Under the pieces are notes generated by a model. It ran no database searches. It saw nothing but the letters and a program-made list of their open reading frames with translations, and was not told the origin of the DNA. This document shows positions 32,165 to 41,500 of a stretch of DNA of 47,204 bases, one piece after another (the first letter of the stretch is position 1; each line of letters opens with the position of its first letter). The position numbers were made by a program, and so were the translations under genes. The DNA is from Microcaldota archaeon (lineage in GTDB: Archaea > Micrarchaeota > Micrarchaeia > Micrarchaeales > Micrarchaeaceae): assembly GCA_028866905.1 (NCBI GenBank), contig JAGWHI010000005.1, positions 1 to 47,204 of the forward strand, in the 5' to 3' direction.

Positions 32165-32240
32165 AAATGTATAAATACGCGACCATCCGCGCCTTCACCT
32201 TTTGGATAATCGCAACTTGGTCAGGGTATATAAACCTTCT
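32165..32240 (+). promoter_or_regulatory. Two successive TATA boxes upstream of the ribonucleotide reductase
   Basis: ATGTATAAATACGC (about 32167-32180) and GGGTATATAAACC (about 32226-32238) are both strong archaeal TATA boxes. The second is correctly placed for the reductase gene (start 32279). The first would start RNA near 32200, giving either a longer reductase leader or a short separate RNA. The 202-bp gap 32077-32278 holds no other gene that I can see. Confidence 0.55.
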
Positions 32241-32278
32241 CTTAAAATTAGTTAGGCGCAGTTTTGTGTGGTGATAAA

Positions 32279-34558
32279 ATGGCGACAAATCTAGTTGTGA
32301 TAAAGAGGAACAAGGACAGGGTGCAGTTCGACGAAAGCAAGATAACTACCGCAATATCGAAGGCGATAGCGAACGTATACTCCGACAGGGACGACGAATC
32401 CAAGCTGAACGAGGCCAGGCAGGCGACCTCAAGGGTTGCCGAGGCTGTTAGGAACCTAGGGAAGGAGGAGGTCCAGGTAGAGGAGATCCAGGACATAGTG
32501 GAGAAGGCGCTCATGGAGACCGATCCCAGCGTAGCCAAGGCCTACATACTATACAGGCAGAAGCGCTCCGAGATCCGCGCGTTCAAGGCATCATTGGGCA
32601 TAGGTGAGGACGACCTCAAGCTCCCGATAAACTCGCTCATAGTTCTCTCTGCAAGGTACCTGCTCAAGGACGCCAACGGCAAGATAATAGAGACGCCCAA
32701 GCAGCTGTTCGAGAGGGTCTCGAAGGCGATATCCGCTCCGGAGAGGAACTACGGCAAGAGCGAGGAGCAGGTCAACGCGATAGCCCAGGAGTTCTACGAC
32801 GCGATGACCTCGTTCAGGATAATGCCCAACTCCCCGACGCTGATGAACGCCGGCACGAAGCTGGGCCAGCTCAGCGCATGCTTCGTACTGCCCCTAGGCG
32901 ACTCGCTAGAGGAGATATTCGACACGGTAAAGCACGCAGCGATAATCCACCAGTCTGGCGGAGGCACAGGCTTCGCCGCGTCAAGGCTGAGGCCGGCAAA
33001 CGACATAGTAAAGTCGACCGGAGGCGTTGCATCAGGGCCCATATCCTTCCTCAAGGTGATCGATTCCGCTACAGAGCAGATAAAGCAGGGCGGCAAGCGC
33101 CGCGGAGCCAACATGGGGATACTGCGCATAGACCACCCGGACATACTCAACTTCATAGTAGCCAAGGAGAACGAGAGCGTGCTGAAGAACTTCAACATAT
33201 CCGTTGCCGTGACAGAGGAGTTCATGCGCGCCCTGAAGGAGGACCGGGAGTACGCGCTGATAAACCCGAGGAACAACAAGCCGGTCGGAAAGCTCAACGC
33301 AAAGGCGGTCTGGAACCTCATAGTGACGATGGCATGGAAGACAGGCGATCCAGGCCTTGTGTTCATAGACAGGATCAACTCGAGCTTTGCGAACCCGGTG
33401 CCGTCAAGGGGCCCTGTCGAATCGACGAACCCGTGCGGAGAGCAGCCGCTCTACCCGTACGACTCGTGCAACCTGGCGTCCATAAACCTGGCCAAGATGG
33501 TCAAGCCGGTCAACCACCACTTCGAGGTCGACTGGGACGAGCTCAAGGCCGTGACCAGGCTCGGGGTCAGGTTCCTGGACAACGTGATAGATGCGAACAA
33601 CTACCCGCTCAAGCAGATAGAGGAGATAACCCACTCGATAAGGAGGATAGGGCTCGGGGTGATGGGCTGGGCTGACATGCTGATAAAGCTCGGCATAAAG
33701 TACGATTCCAACGAGGCGCTGGTGCTGGGCGAGCGCATCATGTCCTTCATAAGCGAGAACGGAAGGAAGATGAGCGAGGAGCTCGCAGAGGAGCGCGGGC
33801 CGTTCCCAGAATTCAAGAACAGCGTCTGGTACAAGCTGGGCAACAAGCCGCTCAGGAACTCCACGGTAACCACGATCGCCCCTACCGGAACGATAAGCAT
33901 AATCGCCGGGGGGACATCCCAGGGCATAGAGCCGATATTCTCTGTGGTCTACATGCGCAACGTCCACGAGAGCCTGGGCTACAACCTCATAGAGGTGAAC
34001 AACGAGTTCGAGAGGTATGCGCTGGAGAACAAGTTCTACTCCGAGGAGCTGATGAAGCAGCTCGCCAACATGACCTCGATACAGGAGATAGAGGAGATAC
34101 CGCAGAAGGTGCGCGACCTCTTCGTCACGGCGTACGACATAAGCCCGGAATGGCACGTCAAGATGCAGGCCGCGTTCCAGAAGTATACGGACAACGGCGT
34201 GTCGAAGACGATAAACTTCCCGAGCTGGGCAACGCCGGCCGACATAGACCAGGCGTACAGGCTTGCGTACGAGACCGGGTGCAAGGGCATAACCGTCTAC
34301 AGGGACGCGAGCAAGAGCACGCAGGTGCTGCAGGCTGTCAACAAGGACGCGGCCAAGAGGAACAACCTCAAGGATGTAAAGGACAGGCACAACAACACGG
34401 CCCCCAAGGAGATTACCATGGAGGCGGTGCGCGCCGGAGCTTCGACGTACGTGCTGTCGGCGAACAAGGAGAAGAAGTGCGACGAGTGCGGCACGGGGAT
34501 GGTCGCGGGCGCCGGATGCTTCACCTGCCCGAAGTGCGGCTTCAGCGAGTGCGGCTGA
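32279..34558 (+). CDS. nrdJ: Adenosylcobalamin-dependent (class II) ribonucleoside-diphosphate reductase
   Basis: A 759-residue enzyme reducing ribonucleotides to deoxyribonucleotides. An N-terminal ATP-cone (VVIKRNKDRVQFDESKITTA) is followed by the barrel with MNAGTKLGQLSACFVLPLGD (first redox Cys), HQSGGGTGFAASRLRP, and the finger-loop TNPCGEQPLYPYDSCNLASI carrying the thiyl-radical Cys and its Asn/Glu neighbours. The TTIAPTGTISIIAGGTSQGI phosphate-binding segment comes next. The C-terminus ends in a zinc ribbon (CDECGTGM, CPKCGFSECG) typical of NrdJ; class Ia enzymes do not have it. The ATG at 32279 has GGTGA 5 nt upstream. Cobalamin must be imported or made elsewhere; no B12 gene is in the window. 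A hairpin follows the stop (34568-34598). Confidence 0.95.
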   Translation: MATNLVVIKRNKDRVQFDESKITTAISKAIANVYSDRDDESKLNEARQATSRVAEAVRNLGKEEVQVEEIQDIVEKALMETDPSVAKAYILYRQKRSEIRAFKASLGIGEDDLKLPINSLIVLSARYLLKDANGKIIETPKQLFERVSKAISAPERNYGKSEEQVNAIAQEFYDAMTSFRIMPNSPTLMNAGTKLGQLSACFVLPLGDSLEEIFDTVKHAAIIHQSGGGTGFAASRLRPANDIVKSTGGVASGPISFLKVIDSATEQIKQGGKRRGANMGILRIDHPDILNFIVAKENESVLKNFNISVAVTEEFMRALKEDREYALINPRNNKPVGKLNAKAVWNLIVTMAWKTGDPGLVFIDRINSSFANPVPSRGPVESTNPCGEQPLYPYDSCNLASINLAKMVKPVNHHFEVDWDELKAVTRLGVRFLDNVIDANNYPLKQIEEITHSIRRIGLGVMGWADMLIKLGIKYDSNEALVLGERIMSFISENGRKMSEELAEERGPFPEFKNSVWYKLGNKPLRNSTVTTIAPTGTISIIAGGTSQGIEPIFSVVYMRNVHESLGYNLIEVNNEFERYALENKFYSEELMKQLANMTSIQEIEEIPQKVRDLFVTAYDISPEWHVKMQAAFQKYTDNGVSKTINFPSWATPADIDQAYRLAYETGCKGITVYRDASKSTQVLQAVNKDAAKRNNLKDVKDRHNNTAPKEITMEAVRAGASTYVLSANKEKKCDECGTGMVAGAGCFTCPKCGFSECG

Positions 34559-34567
34559 TTTTTCTAT

Positions 34568-34598
34568 GGGGTTAGCCATTTACCGAAGTGGCTACCCC
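34568..34598 (+). terminator. Strong hairpin downstream of nrdJ
   Basis: GGGGTTAGCCA (34568-34578) pairs with TGGCTACCCC (34589-34598), leaving one bulged T and a 10-nt loop. A second small inverted repeat, CTCTA/TAGAG, follows at 34598-34609. It sits 10 bp after the nrdJ stop. It probably ends or protects the nrdJ mRNA, or acts in the leader of the next gene. A GTG in its loop (34588) is in frame with the next gene but is an unlikely start. Confidence 0.5.
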
Positions 34599-34629
34599 TC
34601 TATTTAGAGCCCGTCGGCAAAAAGGGTAT

Positions 34630-35271
34630 ATGCGCCTATTCGGTCCGATAGGCAAAGCGATATCCTCAATGCGCGACGGCATGCGCGCCAGCTCTGTGAA
34701 TGGCCTCACCGAGCAGATAAACCAGTTCGACACCGAGCTCGGCGCCGCCTCGTCGCCGCCAGGGGGCGGCTCGCTCGAGGAGAACCTGACCATGGAGATA
34801 ATAAGGATATACAAGAGCACCTACCAGAAGGAGCTGAAGAGGCTGAGCGAGATCCGCGAGGCCATAGAGAGGGACAAGCACACCCTCTCTGTGGTCGGCT
34901 TCCAGGTCGCAGGCGAGAGCGACATGCGAACCCTGTCGAGGATAAATACCCAGTACAAGATGAACGCTGACATGATGGACCTTAAGAAGCAGGAGCGCAT
35001 AGTCTCTGACAAGGGACGAATAATGGAGATGGCGGTGTCGGAGCTGTCGAGGAACCTGTCGCGGCTTGGGAAGAAGATAGAGTACCTCGCTACCAAGAAC
35101 ACCACAATGCTCCACAACGAGAAGGACGTGTCGCGCAGGGACCAGCTGAACAGGAACAAGATCAAGATAAGCGAGATGATATACATACACAGGTCCCTGA
35201 GCAACTCGCTGATGAAGGCCGCGGAGAGGGCGCGCGAACTGGTCGGCGAGCAGAGGATAGCGAGGACCTGA
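34630..35271 (+). CDS. Helical coiled-coil protein, unknown function
   Basis: A 213-residue protein from the ATG at 34630 (MRLFGPIGKAISSMRDGMRA), chosen because AAAGGG precedes it and the upstream in-frame GTG at 34588 lies in a hairpin. After a Gly/Pro-rich turn near residues 40-47 (SSPPGGGSLEE), the rest is almost all charged helix (KSTYQKELKRLSEIREAIER, LKKQERIVSDKGRIMEMAVS, RNLSRLGKKIEYLATKN), compatible with long coiled coils. The size and all-helical character recall Snf7/ESCRT-III-like proteins, but the C-terminus is basic and I see no MIM motif, so that is only a possibility. It is on the same strand as nrdJ and paralog D. Confidence 0.7.
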   Translation: MRLFGPIGKAISSMRDGMRASSVNGLTEQINQFDTELGAASSPPGGGSLEENLTMEIIRIYKSTYQKELKRLSEIREAIERDKHTLSVVGFQVAGESDMRTLSRINTQYKMNADMMDLKKQERIVSDKGRIMEMAVSELSRNLSRLGKKIEYLATKNTTMLHNEKDVSRRDQLNRNKIKISEMIYIHRSLSNSLMKAAERARELVGEQRIART

Positions 35272-35288
35272 CAACTAACTTTTTATTA

Positions 35289-35311
35289 CTTGGTTGCCAA
35301 GGTAAGCCAAG
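35289..35311 (+). promoter_or_regulatory. Short inverted repeat in the leader of paralog D
   Basis: CTTGGTTGCCAAG is a 5-bp-arm hairpin with a 3-nt loop, followed by a second CCAAGG that could pair alternatively with the first arm. It lies between a TATA-like CTTTTTATTAC (about 35278-35288) and the start at 35328. The two competing pairings could form a small switch, but this is speculative. Confidence 0.3.
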
Positions 35312-35327
35312 GAACAAAACCGGCGAT

Positions 35328-37619
35328 ATGATAGGCGACCACACACCAACCGGGAAGCTCCAATCGTCCCTGGAGTACCTCATTACGTACAGTTGGGCGC
35401 TCATAGTCCTGGCCATAGCTGTGGTGCTGCTCTACGCCTACCTGCACTCCCCCAGCCAGATCGCACCGTCATCGTGCAACTTCGTGGACGGCGCGTACTG
35501 CAACGACCTGATAGTGGGAACGAACATCACCACGCACGGCACGATAGCGGCGTTCTACCTGACTAACATACAGAGCTACCCCCTAGAGAGCCCGACCCTG
35601 TACGCCAACGTCAACGGCACCAACTCCACTGCATCGCCGTGCAGGCCCAGCTTCGTCCTATCTGGCGGGTCCATCATATGCATAATCAACGTCCCGCAGA
35701 GGAGCACCATAGGCGACCTTATGAGCGGCAACCTCTACCTGGCGGCAAGGTATTGCGGATTCGTTTCTATACCTAATTCAGCGTCATCTTGCGCAGCCGC
35801 GCCATACCAGACGTATGTCGGAAGCTTTGTGGGCCATGCAGAGCCCGCGATAAACCCCAATGTAACCATCTCGATAACGGCCAACACGCTAAGGCCCCCG
35901 GCCAACAACCAGAAGGATGCGCTCTTCGTGCACGTTAAGCTCCTGGGATACCCTCTGAACGCGGCTACCGTGAACATAACGACCAACAGGTCCGGATACA
36001 CCATAGCGCCCAACCCGCTAAGGACAAACACTACGGGCATAGCGCTTTCTTACATAAACAGCACCCTGGTGGGCAACGTGCTGGTCACTGCCAACTATTC
36101 AGGCACCATTGCAAATGTAATCCTCGACTTCCTTCCTGTGTCATACATAGGGTTCGGCCTCCCGGGATACTCGTCAACCATATGCGGTACGTCTCCCATA
36201 CTCACTATTGACGGCTCCAACTACGACTACCAGCAGCTTTCGCAAAGCATAGCGTTCCCGACTGGTGATTCGATATCGTACTGCGTGATATCCCCCGCAT
36301 GCTCCAGCGGCGGCACGCAGTATGTCTTCAACAGCATCGTAATAGGCGGCGTCACATACACCAACCAGTGCGGGATAATAAACGTAAACAGCAACACGAC
36401 TGTGGTAATCCCCCCGACGACCCAGTACTACCTGACTGAATCTGCCAATCCGAATTTCGGCGGTACTGTAAGTCCCGGCAACGGTTGGTTCGACAGCGGA
36501 AACAGCGTGACGATAAGGGCGGTGAACAACCCTGGCTGGTTCTTCAACGGGTGGAGCGGCAGCCCTTACGCAGGCGCATCGACGTCCAACACCTTCACGA
36601 TAACAGCCCCTGCAACAGAGACCGCTGGCTTCTACAGCACCACGACCACAACCACTAGCACGACTTCGACAAGCACATCGACATCGACATCCACGTCAAC
36701 CACCACTTCGACGTCTACGTCTACAACATCCATACTTCCGCCCGTATACAATCCCAGCTGCTCGACGTCCGGAGGCACATTCACGACTGCTGCGCCAGTG
36801 ATATTCTCTGCAAGCAACACGCTCACATGCAACGTGATATCCGGCCAGAGCATAACCATACAGGCGCAGGCAACGGTAAACGAGAACGGGTATTTCATGC
36901 AGGCAAACACGATATTCAGCAACTACGGCGCGGTTACAGACACGAAATACTCCGCCGCTGGCGGAACGGCATGCCATGAGTGCTATGGTGGCGCGGGGGG
37001 CATAGGACAAACCAAATACAGCGCGTATACTAGCACCTACATCAGCGGAGGCGGTGGCGGCGGTGGCGGCGGCTCAGGCGGAAACGGCGGCTCCGGATGC
37101 GGCGGCTCAGGAGGATCGGGCGGAATCGGCGGCTCAGGCGGGGGGATAGTCGAGATATATTCATACAGCTTCGCAAACTACAATACGATAACAGTGTCTG
37201 GCGGAAACGGGGGCAACGGGTATTCGGGCTCTAGCGGTTCAGGCGACGCCTGCGGATCGTGCGGTCCAGGCGGAGGCGGGGGAGGAGGCGGCGGTGGCGG
37301 CGGAGGAACGATAATGCTTGGCTACACCAGCGACGTTTCTACCGGCACGCTCCTATATTCCGGCGGCTCAGCTGGCGGCGGAGGGAGCAGCGTAGGAAAC
37401 GCTGGATACTCAAGCTCTGGCTCTGGCGCGGGCTCTGGAGCCGGAGGATACGGCGGAGGCGGAGCATACGGGGGCGACAGCGAAGTCCAATGGTGGAACT
37501 GCTGCTGGTACTACACCTGCTACTATGTCTACGGGCAATCAGGATTCGGAGGAGGGACAGGCGGAACAATCCCATCGGGGACCGTCGGAGGAGTCATAGT
37601 CCAGTCCTGGACTCCTTGA
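35328..37619 (+). CDS. Giant pilin-like surface protein, diverged head (paralog D)
   Basis: A 763-residue protein with ATG start at 35328. The class III signal peptide has pre-peptide IGDHTPTGKL, Gln12 as +1, Glu16 as +5 and helix YLITYSWALIVLAIAVVLLY. The head (to residue 436) aligns throughout with those of paralogs A, B and E but has many substitutions, for example in IAPSSCNFVDGAYCNDLIVG. The Ig-like segment (VHVKLLGYPLNAATVNITTN) and InlB-type repeat (GGTVSPGNGWFDSGNSVTIR) are conserved. The Thr/Ser stalk is residues 437-468, the shortest of the five. The tip (469-763) is extremely Gly-rich (GGGGGGGGGSGGNGGSGCGG) with the shared GGGIVEIYSYSFAN repeat, and ends VQSWTP. Surface adhesin or fibre role inferred. 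Confidence 0.85.
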   Translation: MIGDHTPTGKLQSSLEYLITYSWALIVLAIAVVLLYAYLHSPSQIAPSSCNFVDGAYCNDLIVGTNITTHGTIAAFYLTNIQSYPLESPTLYANVNGTNSTASPCRPSFVLSGGSIICIINVPQRSTIGDLMSGNLYLAARYCGFVSIPNSASSCAAAPYQTYVGSFVGHAEPAINPNVTISITANTLRPPANNQKDALFVHVKLLGYPLNAATVNITTNRSGYTIAPNPLRTNTTGIALSYINSTLVGNVLVTANYSGTIANVILDFLPVSYIGFGLPGYSSTICGTSPILTIDGSNYDYQQLSQSIAFPTGDSISYCVISPACSSGGTQYVFNSIVIGGVTYTNQCGIINVNSNTTVVIPPTTQYYLTESANPNFGGTVSPGNGWFDSGNSVTIRAVNNPGWFFNGWSGSPYAGASTSNTFTITAPATETAGFYSTTTTTTSTTSTSTSTSTSTSTTTSTSTSTTSILPPVYNPSCSTSGGTFTTAAPVIFSASNTLTCNVISGQSITIQAQATVNENGYFMQANTIFSNYGAVTDTKYSAAGGTACHECYGGAGGIGQTKYSAYTSTYISGGGGGGGGGSGGNGGSGCGGSGGSGGIGGSGGGIVEIYSYSFANYNTITVSGGNGGNGYSGSSGSGDACGSCGPGGGGGGGGGGGGGTIMLGYTSDVSTGTLLYSGGSAGGGGSSVGNAGYSSSGSGAGSGAGGYGGGGAYGGDSEVQWWNCCWYYTCYYVYGQSGFGGGTGGTIPSGTVGGVIVQSWTP
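36636..36731 (+). repeat. 32-codon Thr/Ser coding repeat (stalk of paralog D)
   Basis: Only Thr and Ser codons. The upstream bases 36589-36640 are identical to 16108-16159 in paralog A. Bases from about 36567 to 36608 (TACGCAGGCGCATCGACGTC and following) also match paralog E near 46958-46998. Confidence 0.88.
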
Positions 37620-37622
37620 CGG

Positions 37623-38540
37623 CTAAACCTTTGCGATTATCTCGCAGCCGCCTTTTTGGACGACCATTTCTGCCTCTGCCTGTGCGACAGTGCCACCTCC
37701 CAGCTCTGTGAGCACTGGATACGGGTTAATCGCGCCTGCCTTCACAAGCTCGCTTATCGCAGCGTAAAGCCTGAACTTAGAATTGATGACATTGGACAGC
37801 CACCTGACAGCGAAAGGCTCTGAGGGGTATTTCCCCATTATCTCTGCCAGTATGTCGCGCGCGTCGCGGGACCTGATCTGGACATCGGAAACAAAATCGT
37901 ATATCTCGCAGCTGCCTCCCTCAGAAACGACACCCCTGCCGTCCGTGACGAATGGCTCTATCGCTATCACCATCCCCTCCTCGAGCTCGGTGTCGTCGCC
38001 GTTGTCGAAGTTGGGCACGAAAGCTCCCGTGTGCAGGTCTCCGGATTCGATTCCGTGCCCTCCTAAGTTCTGTATGGGCCTGAACCCTGCAGCGGAGACT
38101 ACCCTGTTTATCTCTCTGCCTATCTCCCTGACCTTCACCCCGGCCTTTGCCATCGATATCGCGCCATCCAGCGCTTTCTCCGCAGCTTCGACCATCTTGA
38201 GGTGCTTCCCGGACAGGTCGACCGTTACTGCGCAGTCGCCCAGTATCCCGTCCTTTGCTGCGCCGAAGTCCAGCTTAACTACATCCTCCGCAGTGAAGAC
38301 CCTGTCCTCCATGTATGACGGGGTATAGTGGGCAGCGTCTGACCCTATCGAGAGGTTTATCGGGAACGCGAGGTCAAAGCCCCTGTCGCGGAGGAACCTC
38401 TCCGATTTTTCCGCCACATCCAACAGCCTTTCGCCGGGCTTTGTTATCGACTTGGCATACCTGAGCGCCTCTATCGTTGCGGATCCGACAAGCTTCATCT
38501 TTCCTATGTCCAATTCATGAGTGTGTTCGTGTCCCTCCAT
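37623..38540 (-). CDS. map: Methionine aminopeptidase, type II (archaeal)
   Basis: About 305 residues. The five metal ligands of the pita-bread fold are visible: Asp in VKLDFGAAKDG, Asp in GDCAVTVDLS, His in NLGGHGIESG, Glu in VIAIEPFVTDG and Glu in QAEAEMVVQKG. The helical insert typical of type II enzymes lies at about residues 215-275. It removes the initiator Met from new proteins in the cytoplasm. The ATG at 38540 follows GTGATTTG, with the Shine-Dalgarno overlapping the PolB stop (38545-38547); the two genes are 4 nt apart and surely co-transcribed. It converges with paralog D. Confidence 0.93.
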   Translation of the reverse strand: MEGHEHTHELDIGKMKLVGSATIEALRYAKSITKPGERLLDVAEKSERFLRDRGFDLAFPINLSIGSDAAHYTPSYMEDRVFTAEDVVKLDFGAAKDGILGDCAVTVDLSGKHLKMVEAAEKALDGAISMAKAGVKVREIGREINRVVSAAGFRPIQNLGGHGIESGDLHTGAFVPNFDNGDDTELEEGMVIAIEPFVTDGRGVVSEGGSCEIYDFVSDVQIRSRDARDILAEIMGKYPSEPFAVRWLSNVINSKFRLYAAISELVKAGAINPYPVLTELGGGTVAQAEAEMVVQKGGCEIIAKV

Positions 38541-38544
38541 CAAA

Positions 38545-41500
38545 TCACATAAGTTTCTTCTGCTTTCCCGAGTCCTTCAATTGCTCCTCGCTGAAATCCA
38601 GCTCCTTGAGCAGCTTCATCGTTGCTGGAAGCACCTGGTGGTCTATGTAGTATTCAGGGTCGTAGTCCTTCGCCATCCCCTCGAGCTGCGCCTTCTCCGA
38701 TATGCTCGACCCGCTCCTGGTTATTATGTAGTTTATCACCGAGTGCTCGACCTCGTACTTGGTCTTGAATCCCGCTTCCACGGCCTTCCTTGCGGCTCCG
38801 AGCTCCGGGGACTTCGAATCGTACCTGTCCATGCCCTTCCTGAGCTGCGTGCTTATAACAAGGTCCGATAGCGGGACTTTCCCGCCGCGCAGCCTCTGCA
38901 CAACATCCTTCACTATGGCCGCAGCCTTCTCCGGGCTGCCCTCCTCCAGTATGGTCTTGAGCACCATCCTCTGTGTGTCCCTGGCGATCCTGGACCAGTC
39001 CCTCCTCACAAGCTCGAAGCCGCGTATTTTTATGCGGCCGGCCTCGTTTATCAGCGCGTACTTCTTCTTCGCGCCTGTTGCGTCCTTAGCTGATTTCTTT
39101 CCTACGAACACCCCGCGCCTGTAGAAGTCCTCAAGTTCCAGCTCCATGCCCGCAGGGAGGACAGCGTTAACGGTCTTAAGGAAGTCGTACGCGCTGTCCC
39201 TGCTCTTACCTGCAAGCATCAGGAAAATGCTGTCGGTGTTGTGGACAAGCACCCCATTGGCAAAGAACCTGTGGCATCCCCTGACCCCAAGGTCATATAC
39301 GTAGCCGTCGTAGCTGATCCTCTCGACCTTCCTTACCTGGCTTATATCGAAGTCTAAGTTTCGTATGTGCCTTTTTTGGAAAGACGTTTCCTTATAGCCC
39401 GATATCCTTTTTGTTTTGGCTTTGGTAATAAAACCAATATCCTTAACGAACCTGTCGTTGTTCTTTACATGAATATGGTAACTAAACGTTCCGCTGCCTT
39501 TTCCTCCATACATATTTTCATTATTCTCCCTAAATACGGAGCTTGATATCCCAACTTCCCAAAGTAGCCTGTGTATCTGGTCTGCAAGCCCTCGGTCAAT
39601 AGTCGTATATCTAATTATCGGTTTACCGCCCCTAATAATTACAGTACCTTCAGAAGAAAATAAGCCCCTCAAGAAACTGATCACATTCTCCTTCTTCTCA
39701 CGGAACACGAAATCCGGTATCCTTTTTTTGCCGTCCTGCAGAATCTCTTTTTCAAAAAGCCTAACCATTTCAAGGCCATTGATTAAAAAGTCACCCCTGC
39801 CCTTATCAACAATGTTCCTTATCGCCCCCGCCCTTTTAAGTGGTTCCAAAAGATTTCCCAGTATTTCGTCACCCTCTTTACCCGCGGCTATACCAAGGTA
39901 ATAAATCCGATACGGTTTGCCTCTGTATTTAACTCTGTGGAATGAACCATCTCCTATAAAAAAGCCCATAAGCTCGTACAGGAGCCTATTATAACCACGA
40001 GTAACTTCCCCACATGGGTACGACTTCTTCTTTACGACCAGCGAATTTGAAATTCGCCGGAGTTCCGTGGGTTTGACTTGAACAAGCCGTTCATGCACAG
40101 GGCCCTTCATCTTTGCCAGGCCTACGAACCCTATTAAAGAGTGGTCCTCAGTGGCGTCGATATACAGTGTATTCGTGAGCCATACGCGGTACATCGGCTT
40201 CTTCGTCTTATGTCTCATCACGTAATTAACTTTCCTAAGCGCAACAGAACAGTTCCCATCAAGCGTTTCCACATAAAGATCCTTAGGGAAGTGGTATTCT
40301 TTTCCCTGCGGCCCCAGCTCGTCAATGCTGGAGAACAATCCCTCTATCCTCTTATATTCCATTCCGCGCCTCCCTACTCGTACTCTAACTATGGAATCCC
40401 TGCCTATGCTGTCGCCGTAGAGCACTTTGAATCCAGCTTTCCCTGCCTGCTCTATGGTATCGGCTATGTATTGTCTTCCGTAGGCTGTTACGCTGCCTGC
40501 GCATTGCCTAGAGTACCACCTGGACCTTGCATAGCCCAGGTATCCGTAGAAGGAATTCGCTACTATCTTGAGCGCCTGCGACCTAGCGCCGAGCATTACG
40601 TTGTCTGGATCCTTCTTGTACTGCTTCTTTATCGATGTCCTCTGTTCTATGAAGAGCCCCAGTATCGTCGGCGTTATCGCCTTAATCTTCTTGTCGAACC
40701 TGTCGCCGGTCGGCGATTCGAAATAGTCTGTGCAGTCTGTGCAGAGCGAGGACGGGTCTATGTTGTGGGATATGATTATCGAAGGGTACAGACCACGGAA
40801 GTCGAATACCACAATATTGTCGTAAACTCCAGCCTCTGGCGTCTTGACATAGGCCCCCTCTATCGGGTTGTACTGCCTGTTCCTTATTTCCGTGTCGTCA
40901 GGCTTGTTGGGTATGACTTCACCGAACGACCTTGCGAACCTCATGAGCGTAAACTCGACGAGCTGGCCTGCAGTTGACACGACCACATCGCTCAGCATAT
41001 CGCCGGTTATCCGCGAGAGCTCTGCCATAAGGGGCATCAGCGTATCGTATACGAACTCCAGCGCATCGGAGTCGCTCAGGTTGTATCTCACGAGCTCGTC
41101 GAAGGTCTCCTGCGGGCCGTCCCACATTTTCCAAATCTCCTGCTTGTTCTCTACTGTTACCTTCTTGCCGCCGCTGAGCGCCTCATAGACAGTCTTGAGC
41201 TTGTAGTCCGCGAGCTTGAGTATGTTCTCCTGAGCGCCCACTACCTGCACGAACCTCACTACAGGATACATGTCGACATGGACGCGGCCCGGCATCTTCA
41301 CCATGTCCACTAGGCCATGCCTCTCTATGCGCGTCGTTCCCGAGTATCTCCCGAAATTGCATTCGATGCCGATGGCCTTGGCCCTTTCGAGCATATACTT
41401 CACGTCGAAATTGGCTGAGTTGTAGCCCGAAACTATGTCTATGTCAAGCTCGTTTAATTTTTTTATGAACTCCTTGAACATCTGCTTCTCGTCCTTGACC

